From: Flavobacterium sp. LMO8
GTDB taxonomy: Bacteria; Bacteroidota; Bacteroidia; Flavobacteriales; Flavobacteriaceae
Reading direction: 5' to 3'
NCBI RefSeq assembly: GCF_009495755.1
Contig: NZ_WIBJ01000031.1
Span: 415,371-479,370, forward strand
DNA length: 64,000 nucleotides
Shown piece after piece: positions 1-7,409 of this stretch (position 1 is the stretch's first letter; each line of letters begins with the position of its first letter). The translations under genes were made by a program, and so were the position numbers. The notes under the pieces were generated by a model. The model did no database searches, was not told where the DNA came from, and was given only the letters and a program-made list of their open reading frames with translations.

Positions 1-670
1 AATCCATTGCATTATCTCGTTCTAAAATCGATACTACTCGGTCAAAACGCGTATCCCCTGAAATTTTCACATTATTGAATCCGATACTTTGAAGAAGTTT
101 TTTAGAACTTTCATTCTGTACAAAAAAGTAATCAAAAGTTTTTAAGGCATTTCTGTAAAAACCGCCATACCACTTGAAGAATGCTTGTTTTTCTCGAAGA
201 ATTCCAGAAATTAAATAGGTTTTAGTCCCGAAACTTCGGGATTGTTTCTTAAGTTCGTTCAAATAATTTGGCCAATACTCATACTTTATAAAAAACGCCA
301 TTTCTGGATGAACTAATTCAATAAATTGTTTCGCATTTGAAATCGTATCTAAAGGCAAATAAACTGTAACATCAGCAACCATATTGTTTTTTCTAACTTC
401 ATAACCCGAAGGTGAAAAAAACGTAACCACAATTTTATGAGTTGGAAATTGTTGTTTTATCGCTTCAATTACGGGTAAACCTTGCTCATATTCGCCCAAA
501 GAAGCCGCATGAAACCAAATCGTTTTATCCGAAGATTGAATTTGATCAGCCAAAGTTTGAAAAACCGAATTTCGTCCATCAACAAAAAGTTTCATTTTTG
601 GACTAAAAAGCGCTACAATTTTCAAAAGTTGGGCTGCTAAAAGCGTAATTATGTTGTATATAAATAGCAT
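1..670 (-). CDS. waaA: 3-deoxy-D-manno-octulosonic acid (KDO) transferase, C-terminus cut by window edge
   Basis: This inner-membrane glycosyltransferase adds KDO to lipid A precursor during LPS core synthesis. The first 223 residues are visible; the rest lies before position 1. The N-terminus is a hydrophobic anchor (MLFIYNIITLLAAQLLKIVA), followed by HAASLGEYEQG with the probable catalytic Glu at residue 60 and by KYEYWPN at 130-135, which matches the ETELWPN motif of WaaA. The start ATG at 670 is chosen because it begins the anchor. The gene faces the DegT aminotransferase across 98 bp, so the two share a divergent promoter region. Residues 145-148 (RSFG) are encoded by a perfect short palindrome at 226-241, in a variable loop where I would expect fewer residues (see findings). 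The family assignment is secure. Confidence 0.93.
   Translation of the reverse strand, partial: MLFIYNIITLLAAQLLKIVALFSPKMKLFVDGRNSVFQTLADQIQSSDKTIWFHAASLGEYEQGLPVIEAIKQQFPTHKIVVTFFSPSGYEVRKNNMVADVTVYLPLDTISNAKQFIELVHPEMAFFIKYEYWPNYLNELKKQSRSFGTKTYLISGILREKQAFFKWYGGFYRNALKTFDYFFVQNESSKKLLQSIGFNNVKISGDTRFDRVVSILERDNAMD
224..243. repeat. Short CCCGA/TCGGG palindrome inside waaA
   Basis: TCCCGAAACTTCGGGA at 226-241 is a perfect palindrome within the waaA coding region, and AGT/ATT flanks extend it slightly. It keeps the reading frame and encodes RSFG. The same CCCGA...TCGGG core recurs as terminator hairpins at 5110-5130 and 56560-56579. Confidence 0.7.
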
Positions 671-719
671 AATTGAATTTTATGGTGCTAAAATACGTTT
701 CTTTTTAAGTTAGATAAAA

Positions 720-746
720 TTTGTACTATAGAATTTCATATTTTTG
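720..746 (+). promoter_or_regulatory. Putative promoter of the DegT aminotransferase gene
   Basis: TATTTTTG at 739-746 matches the Bacteroidota -7 consensus TAnnTTTG and lies 22 nt before the ATG. The nearest TTTG (720-723) is only 15 nt upstream, shorter than the usual 17-21, so the -33 element is uncertain. Confidence 0.5.
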
Positions 747-768
747 CTAGACTTAATTTTTATTCCAA

Positions 769-1896
769 ATGAGAAAATTACAAATGGTTGACTTGAAAAG
801 TCAATACGAAAAAATAAAAGAAGCAGTAAACGCTTCTATTCAAGAGGTTTTAGATACAAATACATACATCAACGGACCTTTGGTTCACCAATTTCAGGCC
901 GATTTAGAAAAATATTTGGGAGTAAAACACGTAATTCCATGTGCTAACGGAACCGATGCGTTGCAAATTGCCATGATGGGATTGGATTTGAAACCAGGTG
1001 ATGAAGTAATTACAGCCGATTTTACATTCGCAGCTACAGTTGAAGTGATTGCTTTATTACAATTAACTCCAGTTTTAGTAGATGTTGATATGAACAATAT
1101 GAACATTTCGTTAGAAGGAATTCGTAAAGCCATTACGTCAAAAACAAAAGCAATTGTTCCAGTACATTTGTTTGGTCGCGCTGCCAATATGGATGCGATT
1201 ATGGAAATTGCTCGAGAACATAATTTATATGTTATCGAAGATAATGCCCAAGCAATTGGAGCTGATTATACTTCAAAAGATGGTTCTAAAAAGAAAGTTG
1301 GAACAATTGGACATGTGGCTGCAACATCGTTTTTTCCATCTAAAAACTTAGGTTGTTACGGAGATGGTGGAGCAATTTTCACCAATGATGACGCTTTAGC
1401 ACACAAAATCAGAGGAATTGTAAATCACGGAATGTATGAAAGATATCATCATGATGTAGTAGGAGTGAATTCGCGTTTAGATAGTATGCAAGCTGGAGTT
1501 TTGAAAGCGAAATTACCGCATTTAGATACTTACAACAAAGCACGTCAAGATGCTGCAAGAAAATATAGTTTGGCTTTAGGTGTGAATCCTAATATTTGGG
1601 AGCCAACCATATGTGAATCTTGTGATTGTCACGTATTTCATCAATATGTAATCCGTATTTTAAACGGAAAACGCGATGGTTTATTAGAACATTTACAAGC
1701 AAAAGGAATTCCATGTGCGATTTATTATCCAATTCCATTACACAGTCAAAAAGCCTATGCAGATGCTCGTTATAATGAAACTGATTTCCCAGTTACGAAT
1801 CAATTAGTAAAAGAAGTAATCGCGTTACCAATGCATACGGAATTAGATGACGAACAAATTAAATTTATTACAGACGCTGTTTTAGAATACGTATAA
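769..1896 (+). CDS. DegT/DnrJ/EryC1/StrS family PLP-dependent sugar aminotransferase
   Basis: The 375-residue protein is a fold-type I PLP enzyme of the kind that transfers an amino group to a keto-sugar nucleotide. Cofactor-site residues are readable: the GTDAL stretch at 61-65, EDNAQ with Asp158 that would pair with the pyridine nitrogen, and the Schiff-base lysine Lys192 in SFFPSKNLG. Length is normal for the family. It lies upstream of galE and opposite waaA, which points to surface polysaccharide or lipooligosaccharide sugar synthesis. The exact substrate cannot be read from the sequence. Plus-strand transcription probably continues into galE after a 65-bp gap filled with short repeats. 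Confidence 0.92.
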   Translation: MRKLQMVDLKSQYEKIKEAVNASIQEVLDTNTYINGPLVHQFQADLEKYLGVKHVIPCANGTDALQIAMMGLDLKPGDEVITADFTFAATVEVIALLQLTPVLVDVDMNNMNISLEGIRKAITSKTKAIVPVHLFGRAANMDAIMEIAREHNLYVIEDNAQAIGADYTSKDGSKKKVGTIGHVAATSFFPSKNLGCYGDGGAIFTNDDALAHKIRGIVNHGMYERYHHDVVGVNSRLDSMQAGVLKAKLPHLDTYNKARQDAARKYSLALGVNPNIWEPTICESCDCHVFHQYVIRILNGKRDGLLEHLQAKGIPCAIYYPIPLHSQKAYADARYNETDFPVTNQLVKEVIALPMHTELDDEQIKFITDAVLEYV

Positions 1897-1898
1897 TA

Positions 1899-1947
1899 GT
1901 GTTCAGTTGCAGTATTCAGTCTCAGTTACTGTTTACTGCGACTGTAA
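1899..1947 (+). repeat. Word-repeat leader upstream of galE
   Basis: The gap between the aminotransferase stop and galE is filled by reiterated words: AGTGTTCAGT, CAGTATTCAGT, CTCAGTTACTG, TTACTGCGACTG. CAGT appears both direct and inverted (ACTG). AGTGTTCAGT also occurs twice, on the minus strand, upstream of the flavin reductase gene at 26780-26820. There is no clear terminator or promoter here. Confidence 0.6.
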
Positions 1948-1961
1948 CAGAAAACTAAAAA

Positions 1962-2978
1962 ATGAAGATATTAGTTACAGGTGGTTTAGGTTTTATAGGT
2001 TCACACACGGTTGTTGAATTACAAAATGAAGGTTTTAATGTAATTGCTATTGATAATCTTTCCAATTCATCTATTGCTGTTTTAGATGGAATTGAGCGCA
2101 TTACAGGAAAAAAACCTTTGTTTGAAAATATCGATTTACGAGATAAATCGGCTGTTAAAAATTTCTTTTCAATATACCAAGATATTTCAGGTGTCATTCA
2201 TTTTGCTGCTTCAAAAGCGGTGGGTGAAAGTGTTGAAAATCCTCTGTTGTATTACGAAAATAACATCAATTCTTTAGTTTATTTACTTCAAGAATTACAA
2301 AAAAAACCAGAAGCTCATTTTATTTTCAGTTCATCTTGTACAGTTTACGGTCAAGCCCAAAATATGCCAATTACTGAAAATGCACCTATTCAAACTGCGA
2401 TGTCACCTTACGGAAACACAAAACAAATTGGAGAAGAAATCATAACTGATGTTGCCAAAGTAACTAATATCAATTCCATTTTATTGCGCTATTTTAATCC
2501 AATTGGAGCACATCCTTCGGCTGAAATTGGGGAATTGCCTTTAGGTGTTCCTCAAAATTTGGTACCTTTTATTACACAAACAGCATTTGGACTTCGAGAA
2601 AAATTATCCGTTTTTGGAAATGATTATCCAACTTCTGATGGGACGGCTATTCGCGATTACATTCACGTGGTAGATTTAGCAAAAGCACACGTAATTGCTT
2701 TGCAACGATTATTGAAGAAGCAAAATTCAGAAAAAGTAGAAACATTTAATTTAGGAACAGGAACTGGAAGTTCAGTTTTAGAAGTAATAACTGCTTTTGA
2801 AAAAGTGTCCAATCAAAAATTAAATTATCAAATTGTAGGTAGAAGAGAAGGCGATGTAATCGAAGCTTATGCTAATACCGACAAAGCAAATACTGTTCTA
2901 GGTTGGAAAGCACAATTTACTTTAGAGGAAGCTTTGGCAAGTGCTTGGAAATGGGAAATGAAAATAAGGTCTAAATAG
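1962..2978 (+). CDS. galE: UDP-glucose 4-epimerase
   Basis: GalE interconverts UDP-glucose and UDP-galactose using tightly bound NAD. The 338-residue protein is a short-chain dehydrogenase/epimerase: the glycine-rich NAD loop GGLGFIGSHT lies at 7-16, a Ser/Thr stretch (FSSSCTVYG) at 122-130, and the catalytic YxxxK pair is Tyr150/Lys154 in YGNTK. The substrate-binding RYFNPIGAHPSAEIGE block, typical of true GalE, is present, which supports galE over a generic SDR epimerase. It follows the DegT aminotransferase on the same strand, so both probably supply sugar nucleotides for glycan assembly. Very secure. Confidence 0.96.
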   Translation: MKILVTGGLGFIGSHTVVELQNEGFNVIAIDNLSNSSIAVLDGIERITGKKPLFENIDLRDKSAVKNFFSIYQDISGVIHFAASKAVGESVENPLLYYENNINSLVYLLQELQKKPEAHFIFSSSCTVYGQAQNMPITENAPIQTAMSPYGNTKQIGEEIITDVAKVTNINSILLRYFNPIGAHPSAEIGELPLGVPQNLVPFITQTAFGLREKLSVFGNDYPTSDGTAIRDYIHVVDLAKAHVIALQRLLKKQNSEKVETFNLGTGTGSSVLEVITAFEKVSNQKLNYQIVGRREGDVIEAYANTDKANTVLGWKAQFTLEEALASAWKWEMKIRSK

Positions 2979-3066
2979 CCAACTGTTAAAAAATCATCTT
3001 TTTTAATTATAAATAAAACCAATATTTTGTTTTTTTCGTAACTGAAAGTAATTAAAACTACAGATT

Positions 3067-4530
3067 ATGAAAAAGACACTACTTTTTGTTACAAGTATCT
3101 TATTTACTTTAAATGTTTTCTCTCAAGTTGGAACAACTACTATTCAGAATGGAGTTGAATTCCAAATCGAAAGCAATTCAAAAGGATTGTTAATTCCAAG
3201 AGTAGCTTTAACATCAACAATTATTTCAGCACCTGTTGGACCAGCACCTATTGCAACAGGAGTGCTTGTTTTTAATACCGCAACTGCTGGTGTGGGTAGT
3301 ACCGCTGTTTCTCCAGGATTTTATTATTGGTCTGGTACAGAATGGATTTCATTACGCTCAAGCGGAGGAACACCAAGTTTACAAAACTGGTCATTACTTG
3401 GAAATGCGGGTACCAACCCAAATCTTAATTTTTTAGGAACTACCGACAATCAAAGTTTTAGAATTAGAACTAACAACACCAATCGAGTTACTGTTGAAAA
3501 TGATGGACAGGTTGTCATTGGAACAAATACAGCTCCTATAGCAAACACCTTAACGACAATTAATGCAGATTCAGGGCAAGTTGGTCTTTTTGTAAACAGC
3601 AACAATTCACAACGAACCATAAGAGCTTTAAATGCTACCAATACCCAGTTTGTAATTGATGGAGGTAATTTAGATGCCAATGGAGGTAGAGGTGTAATAG
3701 GAATTAGTGCCAATTTAGCGGCAAATGCAACTTCAACTGTTATGGGAGTTTTAGGAGTAGGAGGAAGAACAACATTTACTGAATTACCAGGGGAATCGGT
3801 AGGAGTTTCTGGTCAAGGGACTACAGGTTTGCATGTTAGAGGTGTAGGCAAAGGAAATGGAGTGGATTATTTTTCAGCTTATTTTGAATACGACCAAGAT
3901 GATAATTTAGGAACAAGTAATGGTCCATTTGCCAGAATTGCAGGTAAAGACGTGAATTATTTTACTGGAAGTAATGCAACAAGAAGAGATGTTACGTATG
4001 GTGGATATTTTGACGCGAACACATCTACTACTGATTTTGTTTTTGTAGGAGCAAGAAATAACAATACTTCATACAAAGTTTTGGGAGGTGGTTCTTTGTC
4101 AACTATGGTAGAAGACAGAAATGGAAACAACCGAATTCTTCACGCTACAGAAACACCAGAAATTCTATTTGAAGATTTTGGAACTGGAAAATTAGTTAAT
4201 GGGGAAGCGTATATTAAAATTGATGAATTAATGAGCGATCATATTTTTGTTGATGAAAGCCATCCAATGAAAGTTTTTATTCAATTAGAAGGGGATTGCA
4301 ATGGAGTTTACGTTACTGAAAAAACAAAAAATGGTTTTAAAGTAAAGGAATTACAAAACGGTAGATCGAATATTTCTTTTTCATGGAATATGGTTGCGAA
4401 TAGAGCTGATGTACTTGAAAAAGACGGGACTATAGCTTCAAAACATGTTGATGTTAGATTTCCAATTGGTCCAAAAAAATTAAATCAGGAAAAATCAGTT
4501 GAGAAGAAATACGAAATAGAAACTAAGTAA
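3067..4530 (+). CDS. Secreted Bacteroidota surface-type protein, function unknown
   Basis: The 487-residue protein starts with a clear Sec signal peptide (MKKTLLFVTSILFTLNVFSQ, cut near residue 20). Residues about 36-100 carry the KGLLIPRVALT...GLLVFNT-like and FYYWSGTEWISL pattern common in secreted Flavobacteriia proteins with repeated Gly/Asn/Thr-rich folds. The middle is rich in Asn, Thr and Gly. The last ~110 residues (FEDFGTGKLVNGEAYIKID, then the HIFVDESHPMKVFIQLEGDC and GVYVTEK segments) resemble a C-terminal domain found in large surface proteins of several phyla. I see no T9SS C-terminal sorting domain. It sits alone between galE and a terminator. Export is well supported; the function is not recognised. 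Confidence 0.75.
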   Translation: MKKTLLFVTSILFTLNVFSQVGTTTIQNGVEFQIESNSKGLLIPRVALTSTIISAPVGPAPIATGVLVFNTATAGVGSTAVSPGFYYWSGTEWISLRSSGGTPSLQNWSLLGNAGTNPNLNFLGTTDNQSFRIRTNNTNRVTVENDGQVVIGTNTAPIANTLTTINADSGQVGLFVNSNNSQRTIRALNATNTQFVIDGGNLDANGGRGVIGISANLAANATSTVMGVLGVGGRTTFTELPGESVGVSGQGTTGLHVRGVGKGNGVDYFSAYFEYDQDDNLGTSNGPFARIAGKDVNYFTGSNATRRDVTYGGYFDANTSTTDFVFVGARNNNTSYKVLGGGSLSTMVEDRNGNNRILHATETPEILFEDFGTGKLVNGEAYIKIDELMSDHIFVDESHPMKVFIQLEGDCNGVYVTEKTKNGFKVKELQNGRSNISFSWNMVANRADVLEKDGTIASKHVDVRFPIGPKKLNQEKSVEKKYEIETK

Positions 4531-4539
4531 AAATAAAAT

Positions 4540-4574
4540 CCCAAGTAGAATAAGCTACTCGGGGTTCTTTTTTT
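4540..4574 (+). terminator. Rho-independent terminator after the secreted protein gene
   Basis: CCCAAGTAG and CTACTCGGG pair with one mismatch across a 6-nt loop (4540-4563), followed by a T-rich run at 4565-4574. It ends the plus-strand transcript facing the convergent carbonic anhydrase-like gene. Confidence 0.75.
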
Positions 4575-4575
4575 G

Positions 4576-5088
4576 CTAATCTTTAAACCAGCTTGAATAC
4601 ATTACATAATTATTTGAAATTCGTTCAATTTCACCGGCAAAATTGCTTTGATCAATATCTTTTACTTTCTTAGCTGGAACACCTGCATAAATACAACCTG
4701 ATTCAACCACAGTATTTTGTGTTATTACAGAACCTGCAGCAATGATTGAATTACTTTCGATTACACAATTATCCATCACAATAGCTCCCATTCCAATTAA
4801 AACATTGTCTTTTATGGTGCATCCATGAACAATCGCGTTGTGACCAATTGAAACATTATTTCCAATAATGGTAGGATGTTTTTGATAGGTACAATGAACC
4901 ACTGCTCCATCTTGAATATTAACTTTGTTTCCTATTGTTATAGAATTTACATCACCTCTAATTACAGCATTAAACCACACACTACAATTAGACCCAAAAG
5001 TAACTTCACCTACAATAGTTGCATTTTCAGCAATATAACAATCTTTAGGAATTTGAGGAAATTTTCCGTTTACTTCTTTAATTAACAT
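4576..5088 (-). CDS. Gamma-carbonic anhydrase family protein (left-handed beta-helix)
   Basis: The 170-residue protein consists almost entirely of hexapeptide repeats ([LIV]-G-x4), giving a trimeric left-handed beta-helix. Three histidines at the gamma-CA metal positions are present (His65 in VVHCTYQ, His83 and His88 in IGHNAIVHGC), and the N-terminal GEVTFG/VWFNAVIRGD block matches the YrdA/PaaY/CaiE group. Such proteins bind zinc or iron at subunit interfaces; whether this one hydrates CO2 or serves another role cannot be told. It is a single-gene unit with terminators on both sides. An acyl- or acetyltransferase role is less likely given the intact His triad. Confidence 0.88.
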   Translation of the reverse strand: MLIKEVNGKFPQIPKDCYIAENATIVGEVTFGSNCSVWFNAVIRGDVNSITIGNKVNIQDGAVVHCTYQKHPTIIGNNVSIGHNAIVHGCTIKDNVLIGMGAIVMDNCVIESNSIIAAGSVITQNTVVESGCIYAGVPAKKVKDIDQSNFAGEIERISNNYVMYSSWFKD

Positions 5089-5109
5089 ATTGAATTCTTT
5101 TAAAAAAAA

Positions 5110-5130
5110 TGTCCCGATTTTATCGGGACA
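5110..5130 (-). terminator. Terminator after the PorP/SprF gene
   Basis: TGTCCCGAT-TTT-ATCGGGACA is a perfect 9-bp stem with a 3-nt loop. On the minus strand it is followed by a T-run (plus-strand A-run 5102-5109). It shares the CCCGAT core with other hairpins in this window. Confidence 0.85.
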
Positions 5131-5152
5131 AATATAATTGAAATATTTATTT

Positions 5153-6139
5153 TTAGTTAACAGCTGGACAATTACAATCCCAAGCTTTATCTTTACAAAA
5201 TATATCCATACCTAATGTAATTTGATGAAAACCACCATTATCAAATTTCACATCACCCATCACATGGCTATAAGTATAAGAAACCATGAATTTTTTATAA
5301 TTTACCCCAACAATAGGAGATATCCATTGTAATTTTTGATTACCACTATCTTCTGCGCCATCAAAACTTCTCCTGTAAGAAACAGCAGCCCACATTCTAC
5401 CAAAATCAACTGCTTTATAAACTTTAAGATTTAAATCAATAGAAGATTCTTTTGTTTCAGAAACTCTTTGATACATTAAAGATGGTTCAAAAAGTAACTT
5501 ATTTTCATCTCCAAAAACAGCTCCAACACTCCATATTAACTTACTCAAATTATCAGACTCAAATCCTTCAGAATATAATTCTCTTCTTTGATTGGCCAAA
5601 AAGTTTTTCATAGTTATATGAGTAAAGAAATCCATATAGTGATAAGAAACGCCTAAATCTACATTAAAATAAGCGTCTTTTTGAATTACACCATTTACAA
5701 TTACAGGGTCAAATCCAGTAAATGTTGATCCATCCAAAGTACTTTGAACAAATGCTGCACTTAATCCAAAAGATAATTGATTTAAATCTAATGTTCCTCT
5801 AGAAAACCTTAAATGATGAGCATAAGTTAATTTCGCTCCTCTTTGTGAATGATAACCATTTCTATCATTAAACAATATCATACCAACACCAGACTTTCCA
5901 TCCTCATCAACAGCTGTATTAAAACTAACAGTTTGTAACGAAGGAGCTTCCTCTTGCCCAAACCATTGTTGACGCCCAGTTAATCTAATTTTTCCACAAT
6001 TTGCGGCACCAGCCATTGAAGGATGAATTAAATAATAATTATCTGATAAATAATCTGAATAAACAGCTATTCCTTCTTGAGAGAAAGAAAATTGTGTTAA
6101 TAAAAATGCTAAAATAAAATAACTCTTTTTAAAATTCAT
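5153..6139 (-). CDS. PorP/SprF family outer-membrane protein (T9SS-associated)
   Basis: The 328-residue protein has a Sec signal peptide (MNFKKSYFILAFLLTQFSFS) and the conserved N-terminal pattern YLSDNYYLIHPSMAGAANC, then RLTGRQQWFG, diagnostic of PorP/SprF. The rest has the alternating pattern of an outer-membrane beta-barrel and ends in DNGGFHQITLGMDIF. Family members assist secretion or surface attachment of T9SS cargo, usually a large adhesin encoded just upstream; SprF serves SprB in gliding motility. No adhesin gene lies beside this copy, so its partner must be encoded elsewhere. It has its own promoter about 110 nt upstream and its own terminator. Confidence 0.9.
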   Translation of the reverse strand: MNFKKSYFILAFLLTQFSFSQEGIAVYSDYLSDNYYLIHPSMAGAANCGKIRLTGRQQWFGQEEAPSLQTVSFNTAVDEDGKSGVGMILFNDRNGYHSQRGAKLTYAHHLRFSRGTLDLNQLSFGLSAAFVQSTLDGSTFTGFDPVIVNGVIQKDAYFNVDLGVSYHYMDFFTHITMKNFLANQRRELYSEGFESDNLSKLIWSVGAVFGDENKLLFEPSLMYQRVSETKESSIDLNLKVYKAVDFGRMWAAVSYRRSFDGAEDSGNQKLQWISPIVGVNYKKFMVSYTYSHVMGDVKFDNGGFHQITLGMDIFCKDKAWDCNCPAVN

Positions 6140-6257
6140 TGTAGTTATTGTTTAGTGGAAACATATTTTTATTCTTTCTAATCAAAATTATAAGTTTTAA
6201 AATTAGAACCATTATTAGTAAAAAACAACATTTTGTAGTTTTTTACTACGAACTTGC

Positions 6258-6289
6258 CAAAGATATAAATTTTTAGGGTTCTTTTACAA
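6258..6289 (-). promoter_or_regulatory. Putative promoter of the PorP/SprF gene
   Basis: On the minus strand TATCTTTG (6258-6265) fits TAnnTTTG, and TTG at 6287-6289 lies 21 nt upstream. This predicts a leader of roughly 110 nt. Confidence 0.5.
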
Positions 6290-6440
6290 TTCGATTTAAA
6301 TATTCTTAAGTTAAATTTACATTTTTTTAATGATTAGAATACAAAAAGAGCTTTTATAATTATTTAGTTCATCAAAATCTAATAAAAAGTTAAATAAAAA
6401 AGTCTATATCCAAAACAAACTACAAATCTTTTGAACTTTG

Positions 6441-6448
6441 TATCTTTG
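6441..6448 (+). promoter_or_regulatory. -7 element upstream of the Nfu gene
   Basis: TATCTTTG fits TAnnTTTG exactly and ends 16 nt before the ATG at 6465, predicting a very short leader. A clear -33 element is not seen. Its position rules out an upstream in-frame start at 6438. Confidence 0.55.
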
Positions 6449-6464
6449 CAAAAAAAAAGATATC

Positions 6465-7364
6465 ATGCAAGTAATCGCAACTAAAATAACTCAAAATCCA
6501 GCCATTGTAAAATTTGAATTGGATGAAATTATCGTTAGAACAGAGAATTTTGAATTCAAAAACATTGACGAAACTCAAAATTCACCTTTAGCAAAACAAT
6601 TATTCTTTTTACCTTTTGTAAAAACTGTATACATTTCAGGAAATTTCATTGCTATTGAAAAATTTTCAATTGTAGAATGGGAAGATGTACAGCAAGATGT
6701 TGCCAATCAAATTAACGAGTTTATTTCAAATGGAGGTGTTATTCTTCAAGTTGATGAAAATAAAACCAAAAAGCAACCAATCACCGTTTATGCCGAAACC
6801 ACTCCTAACCCATCAGTTTTAAAATTTGTTTGCAATAAACTTTTAACAAAAACGGCTTTAGAGTGCAAAAATATTGATGAAACTAGTGCATCACCATTAG
6901 CAAAAGAATTATTTAAGTTTCCTTTTGTGAAAGAAATTTTTATAGACGAAAATTACATTTCTGTTACAAAATTTGCAGTAACAGAATGGGATGAAATCAC
7001 TTTAGAGTTAAGAACTTTCATTAAAGAATTTATTGAAAAAGGAAATATTGTAATTGATGAAACTGCCATTGTAAAAACTGAAATCCACCAAAAGCAACAA
7101 GAAGCTTATTTTGATACGCTTGATGTAACTTCACAGCAAATAATCAACATTATTGAAGAATATGTAAAGCCTGCCGTTCAAAGTGATGGTGGCAATATAA
7201 TGTTTGAATCTTTTGACCCAACTGAAAAAAGAGTTAAAGTAGTTTTGCAAGGTGCGTGTAGTGGTTGTCCATCATCAACATTTACTCTAAAAAACGGAAT
7301 TGAAAACATGCTGAAAGACATGTTAAAAGACGAAGCAATTAAAGTAGAAGCAATTAATGGATAG
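6465..7364 (+). CDS. Nfu/NifU-type iron-sulfur cluster scaffold protein with duplicated N-domain
   Basis: The protein has 299 residues from the ATG at 6465. A longer in-frame start at 6438 overlaps the promoter -7 box and is rejected. Two tandem Nfu N-terminal domains are visible (about residues 1-95 and 105-190), both carrying the pattern NP(A/S)xxKF, then KNIDET, SPLAK, FPFVK and TEWD/VEWE. The C-terminal NifU domain (about 220-299) has the cluster-binding CxxC pair Cys265/Cys268 in GACSGCPSS. Nfu proteins carry Fe-S clusters to apo-enzymes. The nearby Na+-NQR operon includes a 2Fe-2S subunit, but the context does not link them. Cytosolic and single-gene. Assignment secure. Confidence 0.92.
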   Translation: MQVIATKITQNPAIVKFELDEIIVRTENFEFKNIDETQNSPLAKQLFFLPFVKTVYISGNFIAIEKFSIVEWEDVQQDVANQINEFISNGGVILQVDENKTKKQPITVYAETTPNPSVLKFVCNKLLTKTALECKNIDETSASPLAKELFKFPFVKEIFIDENYISVTKFAVTEWDEITLELRTFIKEFIEKGNIVIDETAIVKTEIHQKQQEAYFDTLDVTSQQIINIIEEYVKPAVQSDGGNIMFESFDPTEKRVKVVLQGACSGCPSSTFTLKNGIENMLKDMLKDEAIKVEAING

Positions 7365-7409
7365 TGTCAATTTTTTAAATTTTATTAGCTTTTTTATATT
7401 ACAATTGTA

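Larger units (their letters stand above)
6140..6464. other. 325-bp AT-rich divergent intergenic region
   Basis: This region separates the divergent PorP/SprF and Nfu genes. It holds one promoter on each strand (listed separately) and otherwise only AT-rich sequence with no open frame of interest, no RNA-like structure and no repeats that I can see. Confidence 0.6.

Noticed and set aside
6438..6464. Longer N-terminus for the Nfu protein
   Set aside because: It would start inside the -7 promoter box TATCTTTG, upstream of the likely transcription start; the ATG at 6465 matches the domain start.
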